Position numbers and translations under genes: made by a program. The notes below the pieces were generated by a model. That model was not told the origin of the DNA, ran no database searches, and was given only the letters and a program-made list of their open reading frames with translations. From Kiloniella majae (GTDB lineage Bacteria > Pseudomonadota > Alphaproteobacteria > Kiloniellales > Kiloniellaceae): a stretch of DNA of 64,000 bases. Where the stretch lies: assembly GCF_002118315.1 (NCBI RefSeq), contig NZ_MTSZ01000002.1:124001-188000 (forward strand), in the 5' to 3' direction. Positions 1 through 9,452 of the stretch are shown piece by piece; the stretch's first letter is position 1, and each line of letters begins with the position of its first letter.

Positions 1-1
1 G

Positions 2-199
2 GCTATTTCTACAGCAGGCGGCATTAAATTTGACGCTTGCACCGACGACTTAATGTTAAAGCGTCTGCCTGGAATTTTTGTTGCCGGGGAAATGCTGGAC
101 TGGGAAGCACCGACTGGTGGATATTTACTTCAGGGGTGTTTTTCCATGGCAGTGCATGTCGCCCAAGGTGTTGATCATTATCTCCGAGAACAGTCGTAA
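2..199 (+). CDS. Flavoprotein, HI0933-like NAD(P)/FAD oxidoreductase, C-terminal part only
   Basis: Only the last 65 codons are in the window; the gene enters from the left edge in frame 2 and stops at a TAA at 197-199. The readable end carries STAGGI, then a stretch of the type PGIFVAGEMLDWEAPTGGYL, then LLQGCFSMA. This is the FAD-binding C-terminal signature of the HI0933/TIGR03862 family of flavoproteins. The biological reaction of the family is not established. It is not part of the minus-strand block that follows: the two genes converge on the hairpin at 230-258. Family assignment is fairly sure; function is unknown. Confidence 0.75.
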   Translation, partial: AISTAGGIKFDACTDDLMLKRLPGIFVAGEMLDWEAPTGGYLLQGCFSMAVHVAQGVDHYLREQS

Positions 200-229
200 G
201 AAATCAAAGATCAGCCCTTCTGCAACAAA

Positions 230-258
230 AAACCGGGAATGCGTTACATCCCCGGTTT
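230..258 (-). terminator. Rho-independent terminator of the iron alcohol dehydrogenase gene
   Basis: AAACCGGG (230-237) and CCCGGTTT (251-258) form an 8-bp perfect stem with a 13-nt loop. Read on the minus strand, the stem is followed by a T run, as expected for the end of the minus-strand gene at 299. It may also stop the convergent flavoprotein transcript. Confidence 0.75.
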
Positions 259-298
259 CCAATACCGCTAAATCTTTGGGTACCTTTTCTCTCAGGCC

Positions 299-1477
299 TT
301 ATCCAAGATCACCCCGGATAGCCTTTAGAAGAATGGCCGAATATTCTTCAGGTGAGAACTGAATAGGGTTCCCGCCAGCAGATGGATCCTGTGTCGCAAG
401 AACACCAATCTCATCGACTTTGTCTTCATCGATACCAATCGCAGACAGAGCATTTGGAATATCCAGTGTTGTGCGAAGGTCCATCACCCACTGCAGTAAT
501 CCGTCAAAAGACGCGTCTTTCAGATCGAGACAACGCGCCAGATAAGCTGTACGGTCTTCGATAACAGAACGGTTGGCAATCAACACATATGGCATCAGGA
601 TAGCGTTCAGCATACCGTGGTGCGCATCATAGATCCCCCCAAGCGGGTGAGCCAATGCATGCATGCCTCCAAGACCTTTTTGGAAGGCAGTCGCCCCCAT
701 GCTTGACGCAATCATCATATCAGAACGCGCAACCAGATCAGTACCATCTTCAACAGTTTTGACCAAAGATTTCTGGATCAGGCGAATACCTTCAACAGCA
801 ATACCATCAGCCATTGGGTGATAGCCTGGCGCACAAAATGCTTCCAGATTATGTGAAAGAGCGTCCATACCTGTCGCTGCCGTCAACTTTGCAGGAAGAC
901 CAACGGTCAACTCTGGATCGTCAATGACAACAGATGGCATCATCTTCGCGTGGAAAATGATTTTTTTAACGTGTGTTTCTTCATGTGTAATTACAGAAGC
1001 ACGACCAACTTCTGAACCAGTGCCAGATGTGGTTGGTACAGCAACGATTGGTGCAATCTTATCTGCATTGGCGCGTGTCCAGTTATCACCAACATCTTCA
1101 AAGTCCCAAAGCGGACGATCCTGTCCAACCATCAGGGCCACAGCTTTGGCCGCATCCAGACCTGAACCACCGCCAAAAGCAATAACACCGTCGTGTTTGC
1201 CTTTATGATAGAAAGCAACACCGTCCATGATGTTTTGACCAATCGGATTGGGCTTGATGTCACTGAAAACATCACATCCAAGACCCGCTGCTTTACAAGT
1301 TGCCACAACATCAGCAACCATTGGCAAGGCAGCAAGGCCAGCATCTGTAATAAGAAGCGGGTTGTTCATTCCAAGACCACTGCAGACATCTGCAATTTCC
1401 TTGATGCGACCAACACCAAAACGAACAGTCGTCGGGTAATTCCAATTACCCTGCATATTTTCAATTTTATCGTTCAC
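299..1477 (-). CDS. Iron-containing (group III) alcohol dehydrogenase
   Basis: Predicted NAD(P)-dependent alcohol/aldehyde oxidoreductase of the Fe-ADH superfamily, cytoplasmic, about 392 aa. The GGGSGLDAAK nucleotide-binding loop is near residues 102-111 and PTTSGTGSE follows. The usual metal ligands are visible: D and H in MDALSHNLEAF, H in LAHPLGG and H in AHHG. I chose the GTG at 1477 because GGAG lies 8 nt upstream; a GTG at 1519 has no ribosome site. It is the last gene of the methylamine-type block, 200 bases beyond the DMGDH-like gene and separated from it by a long hairpin at 1598-1659. The alcohol or aldehyde it acts on is not known; linkage suggests a product of the kinase/DMGDH-like enzymes. 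Confidence 0.85.
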   Translation of the reverse strand: MNDKIENMQGNWNYPTTVRFGVGRIKEIADVCSGLGMNNPLLITDAGLAALPMVADVVATCKAAGLGCDVFSDIKPNPIGQNIMDGVAFYHKGKHDGVIAFGGGSGLDAAKAVALMVGQDRPLWDFEDVGDNWTRANADKIAPIVAVPTTSGTGSEVGRASVITHEETHVKKIIFHAKMMPSVVIDDPELTVGLPAKLTAATGMDALSHNLEAFCAPGYHPMADGIAVEGIRLIQKSLVKTVEDGTDLVARSDMMIASSMGATAFQKGLGGMHALAHPLGGIYDAHHGMLNAILMPYVLIANRSVIEDRTAYLARCLDLKDASFDGLLQWVMDLRTTLDIPNALSAIGIDEDKVDEIGVLATQDPSAGGNPIQFSPEEYSAILLKAIRGDLG

Positions 1478-1597
1478 GGTTTTTTCTCCGTATGAAGTGG
1501 AAGGCGTTACGTTTTTCACGTATTTGCTTATTTACCGAACCCAAAGGGTTCGAACGAAGATATCTAAGACAAAAATTGAAGAATTACCAATAAATAA

Positions 1598-1659
1598 ATC
1601 TTCAAGCATTTTCTCTCATCACAATGGACACATCATGATGAGAGAAAACACTTGAAGAT
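1598..1659 (-). terminator. Long stem-loop between DMGDH-like and Fe-ADH genes
   Basis: Two 24-base arms (1598-1621 and 1636-1659) are complementary except for two adjacent positions, around a 14-nt loop. On the minus strand it follows the stop of the 818-aa gene (at 1680) by about 20 bases and is followed by a T-rich stretch (TTTATTTATT). It may terminate or attenuate transcription into the Fe-ADH gene, or protect the 3' end of the upstream message. The stem is AT-rich and unusually long for a simple terminator. Confidence 0.6.
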
Positions 1660-1679
1660 CACAAAATAACGCACGGTTA

Positions 1680-4136
1680 TTACTTTATTTTTTTCATCTT
1701 GGGATCAAACAATGCACCAAAGTGAATTTCGCATTTGTGGCGCACTGTCCCCACTTCCAATTCATACGCACCAGATTCTAGATAAGCCCGATCTACACCA
1801 TCCTGATTACGTACATAACCGTAACCAATGTTCTTGTTAACGCTAAAACCAAAGCCCGCAGATGTTAACCAACCGACCCGTTCACCATTACGATAGATCG
1901 TTTCACGCCCCAAGAGGATGACATCAGCATCGTCAATTGTGAAACAACACAAACTCTTTTTGATACCCTCTTCCTGTTGTACCTCCAAAGCTTTTCGACC
2001 TTTAAAATCAATATCCTTTTTGAGCTTACAGGCCCAGGCCATACCCGCTTCTAGCGGCGTATGATCGGGACCAATATCAGAAGCCCAGGCACGATATCCT
2101 TTTTCAAGACGCAAGCTCTCAATTGCCCGATAACCAGCATTGCCAATGCCGTACTCCTCCCCGGCGGTCATCAAGGCTTGGTAAACATTGATGGCAAATT
2201 CTGTTGGAATATGAAGCTCCCAGCCTAGTTCACCAACATAAGTGACCCTGAGCGCCATAACCGGCGCACCAGAAACACCGATTGTTTGCATAGTGCCAAA
2301 GGCAAAGCTTTCATTTGACAACTCATCAGAAGAAATCTTCTGCAATACTTTTCTTGCATCAGGTCCCATCACAGAAAGAACGGAATAACCAGACGTTACA
2401 TCAACAAGCTGAGCATTTAATCCTGAGGGTATATTTTTCCTGATCCAGTCAAAATCATGCGTGGCATAACCTGTGCCCGTCACAATATAAAACTCGTTTT
2501 CGGACACACGTGCCACCGTCAAATCACACTCGATACCACCGCGATCATTCAACATTTGCGTATAGATCAAAGCGCCTGTTTCTTTAGAAACATCATTGGC
2601 GCATATCCAACTCAGGGCTTTTTCAGCATCCGGGCCAATCAATTTAAATTTTGCAAATGAAGATTGATCAAAAACAGTTACATTAGAACGAGTTAAATGA
2701 TGTTCCTGACCAACGTTCTCAAACCAGTTTTGACGCTCAAACGAATAAATATCCTTGGCTTCCTGTCCTTCTTTGGCAAACCAGTTTGGTCTTTCCCATC
2801 CCAGCTTCTCGCCAAAACAAGCCCCTTGTTTTTTCAGAACATCATAAAGCGGCGACCTACGATTTGGACGTCCAGATGAATGCTCTTCAAAAGGCCATGC
2901 CATTGTATAGTGCTTGCCATAAGCTTCCAACGTACGTTTACGCACCCAGTCGGTATCAAAATGAGCACGACCAAACCTTCTGATATCCACAGGCCACAAA
3001 TCGTATGGTGGTTCGCCATTGACGACCCATTCGGCCAAAGCCATGCCTGCACCACCACCACCAGCAATACCAAAGGCGTTAAAGCCGGCGCCGACAAAGT
3101 AGTTCTTTAGCTCTGGCGCCTCCCCCAGAATGAAGTTTCCATCCGGCGTAAAGCTTTCAGGCCCATTGATAAGCTCGCGAACACCTGCGGTTTCCAAAGC
3201 AGGAACACGCCCCAAAGCAAGCTCAATGAGCTGTTCGAAATGATCCCAATTTGAATCCAGCAAGGAGAAATGAAATTTTTCAGGGAAGCCTTTTGTTGCC
3301 CAAGGGATACCATTGGGCTCATAACCTCCCATAACCAAACCACCAACATCTTCTTTGTAGTAAGTCAGGCGATCCGGGTCCCGTAATGTCGGTAAATCCG
3401 GGGTAATTCCCTCGATTTTCTCAGTAATCATAAACTGATGTTCAACTGATACCAGCGGGACATTCACACCAACTTTCTTGGCTTCCTGACGCGCCCATTG
3501 TCCGCAGCAGTTTACAACCTTGTCACAAGCAATACGCCCCTTTGAGGTCACAACGGCAACAACCTTGCCATCTTCCACCTCAACATCAAGAACTTCGGTA
3601 TCCTCGAAAATTGAGACGCCGTTCATCCGTGCGCCCTTAGCCAAGGAAAGCGTAATATCTGAAGGATTGGCCTGACCGTCTGTCGGTAAAAAGGCAGCAC
3701 CAACCACATCATCAGTTGTCATCATAGGCCACAGTTCCTGTGCCTCTTTGGGCGTAAGCAACTGCATATCCAAACCAAAGGAATGTGCTGTTGTCGCCTG
3801 TCGCTTTACTTCGGTCCAGCGCTCTTGATTACAAGCCAGACGCAACCCGCCATTCATTTTCCAACCGGTTGCCTGCTCCGTTTCTTTTTCCAGATTTTTG
3901 TAGAGATCAACAGAATACCCCAATAACTGGGTAATATTGGCATTGGAACGCAACTGTCCCACCAGTCCAGCGGCATGAAAGGTCGTGCCAGATGTTAGCT
4001 TGCCGCGCTCGATAAGAACCGTGTCACTATACCCCATCTTTCCCAGATGGTAGGCTGTGGATGTCCCGACTATCCCCCCACCAATGATCACGATACGTGC
4101 ATCTTTAGGCAAGGCATCAGAGTTTAAATCGGTCAT
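1680..4136 (-). CDS. Dimethylglycine/sarcosine dehydrogenase-like FAD and folate enzyme
   Basis: An 818-aa two-part flavoenzyme. The N-terminal half is a DAO-type FAD domain with GGGIVG at residues 19-24 and SGTTFHAAG at 49-57. In DMGDH and sarcosine dehydrogenase the histidine of this motif carries covalent FAD. An FAO_M linker and a C-terminal GcvT/aminomethyltransferase module follow (for example GPDARKVL, VTYVGELGWELHIP). This architecture removes N-methyl groups and passes the one-carbon unit to tetrahydrofolate. It overlaps the kinase gene by 4 bases (ATGA), so the two are co-translated. The family also contains members with other methylated amines as substrate, so dimethylglycine itself is an inference. 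Confidence 0.85.
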   Translation of the reverse strand: MTDLNSDALPKDARIVIIGGGIVGTSTAYHLGKMGYSDTVLIERGKLTSGTTFHAAGLVGQLRSNANITQLLGYSVDLYKNLEKETEQATGWKMNGGLRLACNQERWTEVKRQATTAHSFGLDMQLLTPKEAQELWPMMTTDDVVGAAFLPTDGQANPSDITLSLAKGARMNGVSIFEDTEVLDVEVEDGKVVAVVTSKGRIACDKVVNCCGQWARQEAKKVGVNVPLVSVEHQFMITEKIEGITPDLPTLRDPDRLTYYKEDVGGLVMGGYEPNGIPWATKGFPEKFHFSLLDSNWDHFEQLIELALGRVPALETAGVRELINGPESFTPDGNFILGEAPELKNYFVGAGFNAFGIAGGGGAGMALAEWVVNGEPPYDLWPVDIRRFGRAHFDTDWVRKRTLEAYGKHYTMAWPFEEHSSGRPNRRSPLYDVLKKQGACFGEKLGWERPNWFAKEGQEAKDIYSFERQNWFENVGQEHHLTRSNVTVFDQSSFAKFKLIGPDAEKALSWICANDVSKETGALIYTQMLNDRGGIECDLTVARVSENEFYIVTGTGYATHDFDWIRKNIPSGLNAQLVDVTSGYSVLSVMGPDARKVLQKISSDELSNESFAFGTMQTIGVSGAPVMALRVTYVGELGWELHIPTEFAINVYQALMTAGEEYGIGNAGYRAIESLRLEKGYRAWASDIGPDHTPLEAGMAWACKLKKDIDFKGRKALEVQQEEGIKKSLCCFTIDDADVILLGRETIYRNGERVGWLTSAGFGFSVNKNIGYGYVRNQDGVDRAYLESGAYELEVGTVRHKCEIHFGALFDPKMKKIK

Positions 4137-5020
4137 TTTAATATCTCACTTTTTTGGAAGGCCTGAAGCTGTGCTTTAAACTTGTCGAGGTTTTCCTCGG
4201 TGTATTTTTGATAATCAAAATCAATGTCGGAATGTATTTCCGACACCATACTCCACATGGTTTCTCGCAAGAGAGAGGCACATTTCATTGCCTCGTATCT
4301 ATAGAGAAGTTCATCGGTAACTGGACTGTCGAAATAGCTTTCGAGCACCCACTGTTCAGACGGCTTATCCAGTGCTGAATTTGAAACAAGCCCCCCAAGA
4401 TCAAAGAGCGGGGAATTAAAACCGGCATAGTCCCAATCGAAAAGCCAGATACGGTTACCATCATCGATGAAATTCGCTGCCAGAAGGTCATTGTGCCCAA
4501 AAACCAGATCCACCTTACCGACGGCACCCTCCAAGTGCTCAGCGCTATCCAACAACCAGGATAACTCATTGATCATTCGGCTCCGCCCCTCTTTGAGAGT
4601 TGCTGCATAGTCCCGAATGACATGGAAAACCCAGAACACGAGGGAAGGCCCACGCAGATATTTCGGTATTTCAGTATGTGCCCGTCGGATCAACGGAATG
4701 ATCTTTTTCAAGTTATCTGAATCACGAACCATACTCTCATCGAAACAGATCCCTTCGATAAAGCGTAAAACCATGATCCCGTTTTCAGCAAAAACCACTT
4801 CCGGTGAAATACCAGCCTGATAAGCCGCCTGGCTCGCGGCCAGCTCGTTAAAGCGCATAACATGGTGCACAGGAATATCTTCCCCAAAACGAACGACGTA
4901 TTTACCCCGGTTATCCTTTACCGTGTAGTTATGATTGGTGATTCCACCATCCAATGGTTTAAGGCTAATCTTACCGTCCCAACAGGGAAGCTGCCTTATA
5001 ATATCTTCTTTGTTTGTCAT
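4133..5020 (-). CDS. Choline/ethanolamine kinase-like phosphotransferase
   Basis: 295 aa, APH/choline kinase fold. The catalytic motif FGHNDLLAANF is near residues 174-184 and the metal-binding FDWDYAGFNSPLFDLG follows at 194-209. This is the Brenner/choline-kinase signature, and the length fits the family. ATG at 5020 has AGGA about 7 nt upstream. It lies between a betaine-type permease (gap about 20 bases) and a DMGDH-like enzyme (4-base overlap). That suggests it phosphorylates the imported amino alcohol or a derivative, but choline, an N-methylethanolamine and glycerol-type amines are all open. LicA-like use of choline for surface decoration seems unlikely here because no licC/licD neighbour is present. 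Confidence 0.8.
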   Translation of the reverse strand: MTNKEDIIRQLPCWDGKISLKPLDGGITNHNYTVKDNRGKYVVRFGEDIPVHHVMRFNELAASQAAYQAGISPEVVFAENGIMVLRFIEGICFDESMVRDSDNLKKIIPLIRRAHTEIPKYLRGPSLVFWVFHVIRDYAATLKEGRSRMINELSWLLDSAEHLEGAVGKVDLVFGHNDLLAANFIDDGNRIWLFDWDYAGFNSPLFDLGGLVSNSALDKPSEQWVLESYFDSPVTDELLYRYEAMKCASLLRETMWSMVSEIHSDIDFDYQKYTEENLDKFKAQLQAFQKSEILK

Positions 5021-5040
5021 CGGGTTTCCTATCCCAATTC

Positions 5041-7050
5041 CTAGTTCAATCCCAGGCGTTGCTTTGCTTTACGAGAGCCTGCGGCAATCATGCGATCCGC
5101 AATAATGGCTATGAAGGCAATGGAAAGGCCTGCAACAAGTCCACGCCCGGTATCTGCCTTGGTCAGCGCGATATAAACTTCCTGTCCCAGGTCTCGTGTT
5201 CCAACCAATGCGGTAATAACCAACATGGAAAGGGCCAGCATTATCGTTTGATTAAGTCCTAATAGAATTTCAGGAAGAGCCAGTGGTAGCTTAACCTTCC
5301 AAAGTAGTTGGCGACGTGTGCACCCAGATGTTATCCCAGCCTCTATCAAAGCCGACGGAATATGTTGTATCCCATGGATCGTGTAGCGAATAGCTGGCGC
5401 AATTGCATAGAGAACAACCGCCACCATCGCCGAAAAATCACCAACACGAAAAAGCATCACAACAGGGATCAAATAAACAAAACTTGGTAATGTTTGAAGC
5501 GTATCAATCATCACCTGCACAACACGCCCCAAGCGATGATTTTCTGCTGCAGCAATTCCGATTGGAATACCTATCAAACAGGCGATCACGACCGACACAC
5601 CGCACAGGTACACAGTGATCATCGCTTTTTCCCACATACCTGTCGCGACAATAAACAAACTTAGCAGTAGTGTGAGAAGAAACAGTTTCTTGCCCCCTAA
5701 TTGCCAGGCACCAACACATAGCAAAAGTATCGTCCAAGCCCAGGGCATTTTTAACAAAACAAGCTTCACAGGCACCATAAAGTAAACCAGAACAAAGGTT
5801 TTATATGTTTCCAGCGCATCAAAGAAGTTGATATTAATCCATGCGACCAATTCGGCAAGCGATGTACCTACCCCTAATTCTAAAGATTGCGGATAACTTT
5901 GAATAGCCGGAACAAAGAGGCCCAAGACCAGTGATAACAAGACGATAAGCGAAACAGATATAAACCACGGATGCCGTTTAACAATATTTAGGTGACCATC
6001 CAGATGAATTGGTTCAGATCTGGCGGCAAAAGCTTGGCTTAAACGATCAAGTGCAATAGCGAGAACAACAATACCAACCCCAGCTTCCAGTCCGCCCCCG
6101 ATGTCCAGTCGGCGTAGTGATGACAACACATCATAACCAAGTCCCCCTGCCCCGATCATTGATGCAATAATCACCATATTCAGTGACAGCATAATCACCT
6201 GATTAACACCGACCATAAGCCCGGGAGCAGCAGAAGGAACAAGAACTTTCCACATTAACTGGCGCTTGGTACATCCCGCCATATTTCCAAAATCAACAAT
6301 TTCGCTCGGCACGCCTTTTAATGACATAATAGCGATACGTGTCATTGGCGGCATGGCATAAATGATCGTTGCAATCATGGCCGCCACAGGACCAAACCCA
6401 AACAAAAACAATATGGGTACCAGATAAGCAAAAACAGGTATTGTTTGCATCAAGTCCAGAACGGGCGAGATCGTTTTCTCAAACCAAGGGGAGCGATAAG
6501 CTCCGATAGCCAATAACAAACCGCCGACGACACCAAAAGGAACAGCAATGACGATGGATGCCAAAGTCACCATCGCACTATCCCACTGACCGAACATAGC
6601 CAAATAAAGGAAGCACCCCCCGATAAACCCTGCGAGCTTCCAATCGCGGGCATAGTGCCCCATTGCAACAACGGCTGCGATCACGGCAATCCAGGATAAA
6701 GGAGGAAGAATTTGAAGGGCCTGAGATCCCTGACCTTCCATAAATCCGGTTGAAAAAAGACTTGTGGCAAAAGACAGGGGGATATCCAGCAAACCCGATA
6801 TCCCACGGGTCAATTCTTTGAAAGTAAAGAAGCCAAAGTTAGCCTCTTCAACCAACCAATCCATAAAGTTGGAAATATATTTTTTAACAGGTATCTGTGA
6901 TTTTCGCGGAACTTTAAACATCCACTTGGGAAATAACCCTTTGCCTTCAAGATACAAAAAGACAGTGACAAAGAGTGCTATCAACCAAAACAACTTTGCA
7001 GAGTTAAGAGGCTGGATATCCAGAATTCTGTTCTTCATTGAGGCAATCAC
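5041..7050 (-). CDS. Betaine/proline-type ABC transporter permease, two fused permease domains
   Basis: 669 aa, inner membrane, many hydrophobic segments. Two BPD_transp_1 modules are arranged in tandem. Each ends in the cytoplasmic EAA-type loop that contacts the ATPase: GCTKRQLMWKVLVPSAAPG in the first half and GCTRRQLLWKVKLPLALPE in the second. ProW-type proteins usually have one module; a duplicated permease in one chain is known in some alphaproteobacterial quaternary amine transporters. ATG 7050 overlaps the ATPase stop by 4 bases. It works with the ATPase at 7047-8078 and the binding protein at 8214-9170. Confidence 0.9.
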   Translation of the reverse strand: MIASMKNRILDIQPLNSAKLFWLIALFVTVFLYLEGKGLFPKWMFKVPRKSQIPVKKYISNFMDWLVEEANFGFFTFKELTRGISGLLDIPLSFATSLFSTGFMEGQGSQALQILPPLSWIAVIAAVVAMGHYARDWKLAGFIGGCFLYLAMFGQWDSAMVTLASIVIAVPFGVVGGLLLAIGAYRSPWFEKTISPVLDLMQTIPVFAYLVPILFLFGFGPVAAMIATIIYAMPPMTRIAIMSLKGVPSEIVDFGNMAGCTKRQLMWKVLVPSAAPGLMVGVNQVIMLSLNMVIIASMIGAGGLGYDVLSSLRRLDIGGGLEAGVGIVVLAIALDRLSQAFAARSEPIHLDGHLNIVKRHPWFISVSLIVLLSLVLGLFVPAIQSYPQSLELGVGTSLAELVAWININFFDALETYKTFVLVYFMVPVKLVLLKMPWAWTILLLCVGAWQLGGKKLFLLTLLLSLFIVATGMWEKAMITVYLCGVSVVIACLIGIPIGIAAAENHRLGRVVQVMIDTLQTLPSFVYLIPVVMLFRVGDFSAMVAVVLYAIAPAIRYTIHGIQHIPSALIEAGITSGCTRRQLLWKVKLPLALPEILLGLNQTIMLALSMLVITALVGTRDLGQEVYIALTKADTGRGLVAGLSIAFIAIIADRMIAAGSRKAKQRLGLN

Positions 7051-8078
7051 AACGATACCTCGCGCCCCACAAGAACATCCATAACTCTTTTCCGGCTCAA
7101 AAGTCCAACAGGTGTGCCCTCAGCCGATATAACAGCAAAAGGCTTATCAGCCTGCTCGATATCATCCGCAATATCGGCAATTACAGTATCTTGAAAAACG
7201 GATCCGGCTGTGGCGATTGATGCATCAAAGTCATCTTTCAGCAAACCGGCCGTCAGGACTTTGGCACGCGGTATATGCTGTGTAAATTCGGCAACATAAT
7301 CTGTCGCCGGGTTCATAACCAAATCCTCAGGCGTCCCAATTTGTATCACCTTGCCGTCTTTCATAATCGCAATTCTGTCGGCGAGACGAATAGCTTCATC
7401 AAAATCGTGCGTTATGAAAACAATTGTCTTTTTAAGTACATTTTGTAAGCGGATAAATTCATCCTGCATTTCCCGGCGAATAAGAGGATCCAACGCAGAA
7501 AAGGGTTCATCCAAAAACCATATTTCGGGCTCAACGGCCAAAGAGCGCGCAATACCAACACGCTGTTGCTGTCCACCCGACAATTCGCGCGGGTAATAGT
7601 TTTCCCGCCCCGACAAGCCAACGAGTTCAATAATTTCTCTAGCAACTTTCTCTCGCTTCTCTCTGGACACTCCCTGTATTTCCAATGGAAAAGCGACGTT
7701 CCTCAAAACAGTCAAATGCGGCAGCAGAGCGAAGTGTTGAAACACCATTCCCATCTTGTGACGGCGGATCTCAATCATCTCCTCATCGCTGGCTTTTAAT
7801 AGATCCTCTCCGTCGAACAGTATCTCACCATCTGTTGGTTCAATAAGGCGGGACAGACATCGCACAAGTGTCGATTTACCAGATCCGGACAACCCCATAA
7901 TGACGAAGATTTCACCTGAATGAATATCTATATTCACATCCCGGGCACCACCAACAAGGTTGGCTGCCTTCAAATCACGTGATTTCGGCTTATGATTATG
8001 TTTGGCAAGAAAGTTCTTTGCATCGGGGCCAAAAATCTTCCAGACACCACGGCACGACAATTTAACTGATGAGTTCAT
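7047..8078 (-). CDS. Betaine/proline-type ABC transporter ATP-binding protein (ProV-like)
   Basis: About 343 aa. Walker A is GLSGSGKST near residue 63, the signature is ELSGGQQQR near 165, and Walker B is [13 protein letters not shown] near 186. The C-terminal part ([19 protein letters not shown]) resembles one CBS motif, as in ProV/OpuAA, where CBS domains sense ionic strength; the domain looks short. A GTG at 8084 is an alternative start; ATG 8078 was preferred, with AGGT about 9 nt upstream. It follows the binding protein after 135 bases and overlaps the permease by 4 bases. Confidence 0.9.
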   Translation of the reverse strand: MNSSVKLSCRGVWKIFGPDAKNFLAKHNHKPKSRDLKAANLVGGARDVNIDIHSGEIFVIMGLSGSGKSTLVRCLSRLIEPTDGEILFDGEDLLKASDEEMIEIRRHKMGMVFQHFALLPHLTVLRNVAFPLEIQGVSREKREKVAREIIELVGLSGRENYYPRELSGGQQQRVGIARSLAVEPEIWFLDEPFSALDPLIRREMQDEFIRLQNVLKKTIVFITHDFDEAIRLADRIAIMKDGKVIQIGTPEDLVMNPATDYVAEFTQHIPRAKVLTAGLLKDDFDASIATAGSVFQDTVIADIADDIEQADKPFAVISAEGTPVGLLSRKRVMDVLVGREVSL

Positions 8079-8159
8079 ACCCACAGGACCTACACTTAAA
8101 TAGTTTCACGTTCGGATCTTAAGATCGCAAGTTTACAGATTAAACTGTTAAAGATTACT

Positions 8160-8207
8160 CAGGGCAGAGTAGTGCAGGAAAGAACCACCTACTCCCCCCG
8201 AGTAATT
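8160..8207 (-). other. Imperfect hairpin between binding protein and ATPase genes
   Basis: GAGTAG and CTACTC arms with flanking G- and C-rich ends (GGG...CCC) form an imperfect stem just after the stop of the binding-protein gene on the minus strand. Such stem-loops often stabilise or partly terminate transcripts so that the binding protein is made in excess of the membrane parts. This role is inferred. Confidence 0.35.
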
Positions 8208-8213
8208 GACATC

Positions 8214-9170
8214 TTACTTAACCCAAGATGCCCAACGATCTTTATTTGCATCAACCCAGTTACTCACGACAGCATCCATATCTTTACCGTCAAGGTCGAC
8301 CTCAATAATCATCTGTGACATTTCATCGTTGGAAATGTTAAAGCCTTCAATGGCCTTATGAGCACCAGGCCATTTGTCCTTTACGCCAGACCATGCAACT
8401 TTCCAGATTGGTCCTGTTGGCTTGCCACAGTCATAAGCAGCATCTTCGTTAGATCCCCAAGACGGATCACTATAGCATTCAGCAGTATATTTAGGGAACT
8501 CAACCCACTCGCCTTCGAACTTAGCAGGTGCCCAGTGAGGGGCATAAACCCACAACAAAACAGGTGCTTTTCTTTGATAAGCAGATTCAAGCTCAGCAAA
8601 GAGAGCAGCATCTGTCCCTGCGTGAATAACCTCGAAATCCATTTCAAGTGCTTCAACACGTTCATCATCAAAGCCGCCCCACGTTACAGGCGCACCGAGA
8701 TAACGTCCTTTCGGGGCCGTTTCAGGTGTGGCGAAAGCTTCTGCACATTCATTCAAAGCTTCCCAATTCGGCAGACCGGGACATACTTCTTTCATATATG
8801 AAGGATACCACCACTCTTCGATAGCCTGCATACCTGTTTCACCCAGATTTTCGACTTTGCCAGTCCCGACAGCATCGTCCATTGCCTCGCGACCTGTGGT
8901 TTCCCATATCTCCATGGCCACATGAAGATCGCCTTCTTTAAGGCCTGCAAACTGCGCGATATAATCAGCCTGAACATATTCAATATTATAACCAGCTTTT
9001 TGAAGCACCGACCCCATGATTTTGGTGGTCAGGAGCTGCCCCGTCCAATCATGCAATGTCAGTTTAATAGGGTCATTTGACTCAACATCAGCAAAAGAAG
9101 CTGTTGTTGACATGTTTGATAGCGCCAGACTTCCCAATAAAGCCAATGCAAACCGTGATGTTTTAATCAT
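8214..9170 (-). CDS. Glycine betaine/choline-type periplasmic substrate-binding protein
   Basis: 318 aa of the OpuAC/ProX family. A Sec signal peptide (MIKTSRFALALLGSLALSNM, then TTASFADVE) probably ends near residue 27. The mature part begins with the typical LTLHDWTGQLLTTKIMG. It contains several tryptophans (EEWWYPS, WVYAPHWAP, SWVDANKDRWASW) of the kind that form the aromatic cage for quaternary ammonium groups. ATG 9170 has GGGAG 8 nt upstream. It is the first gene of the transporter-kinase-dehydrogenase block and marks its substrate as a methylated or quaternary amine. Confidence 0.9.
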   Translation of the reverse strand: MIKTSRFALALLGSLALSNMSTTASFADVESNDPIKLTLHDWTGQLLTTKIMGSVLQKAGYNIEYVQADYIAQFAGLKEGDLHVAMEIWETTGREAMDDAVGTGKVENLGETGMQAIEEWWYPSYMKEVCPGLPNWEALNECAEAFATPETAPKGRYLGAPVTWGGFDDERVEALEMDFEVIHAGTDAALFAELESAYQRKAPVLLWVYAPHWAPAKFEGEWVEFPKYTAECYSDPSWGSNEDAAYDCGKPTGPIWKVAWSGVKDKWPGAHKAIEGFNISNDEMSQMIIEVDLDGKDMDAVVSNWVDANKDRWASWVK

Positions 9171-9351
9171 AAACCTACTCCCTGTAAGGATTTCGAGTTC
9201 TTTTTTATTGATTTTTATGTATCAAGATTTTTAATATCCAAAAATATCAACATATATCATCAAAAGTCAACACAAAAACAACATCACGAGCAGGAACATT
9301 CGTTCTTGTAGGCTCTCTTGTGGATTTTAAGCGGCTGAATCAACGTCATAC

Positions 9352-9387
9352 AAAAAAAGGCCGCTCGAAAAAATCCAAGCTGCCTTT
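9352..9387 (-). terminator. Terminator of the DeoR-family gene
   Basis: AAAGGCCGCT and AGCTGCCTTT form a 10-bp stem with one mismatch. On the minus strand it is followed by seven T. It sits 65 bases after the stop of the regulator gene and separates it from the transporter block. The rest of 9171-9452 is AT-rich leader and promoter DNA of the binding-protein gene; no gene was seen there. Confidence 0.7.
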
Positions 9388-9452
9388 AAATATAAAATTG
9401 ATAATTTCCTTAAGTAACCTGAACACTTTCGCTCAGATACTATTTAACCTCA

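Noticed and set aside
9288-9306. GAACATTCGTTC as DeoR/GlpR operator
   Set aside because: Resembles GlpR half-sites, but only one copy was seen and it lies more than 100 bases from the gene start; not enough for a feature.
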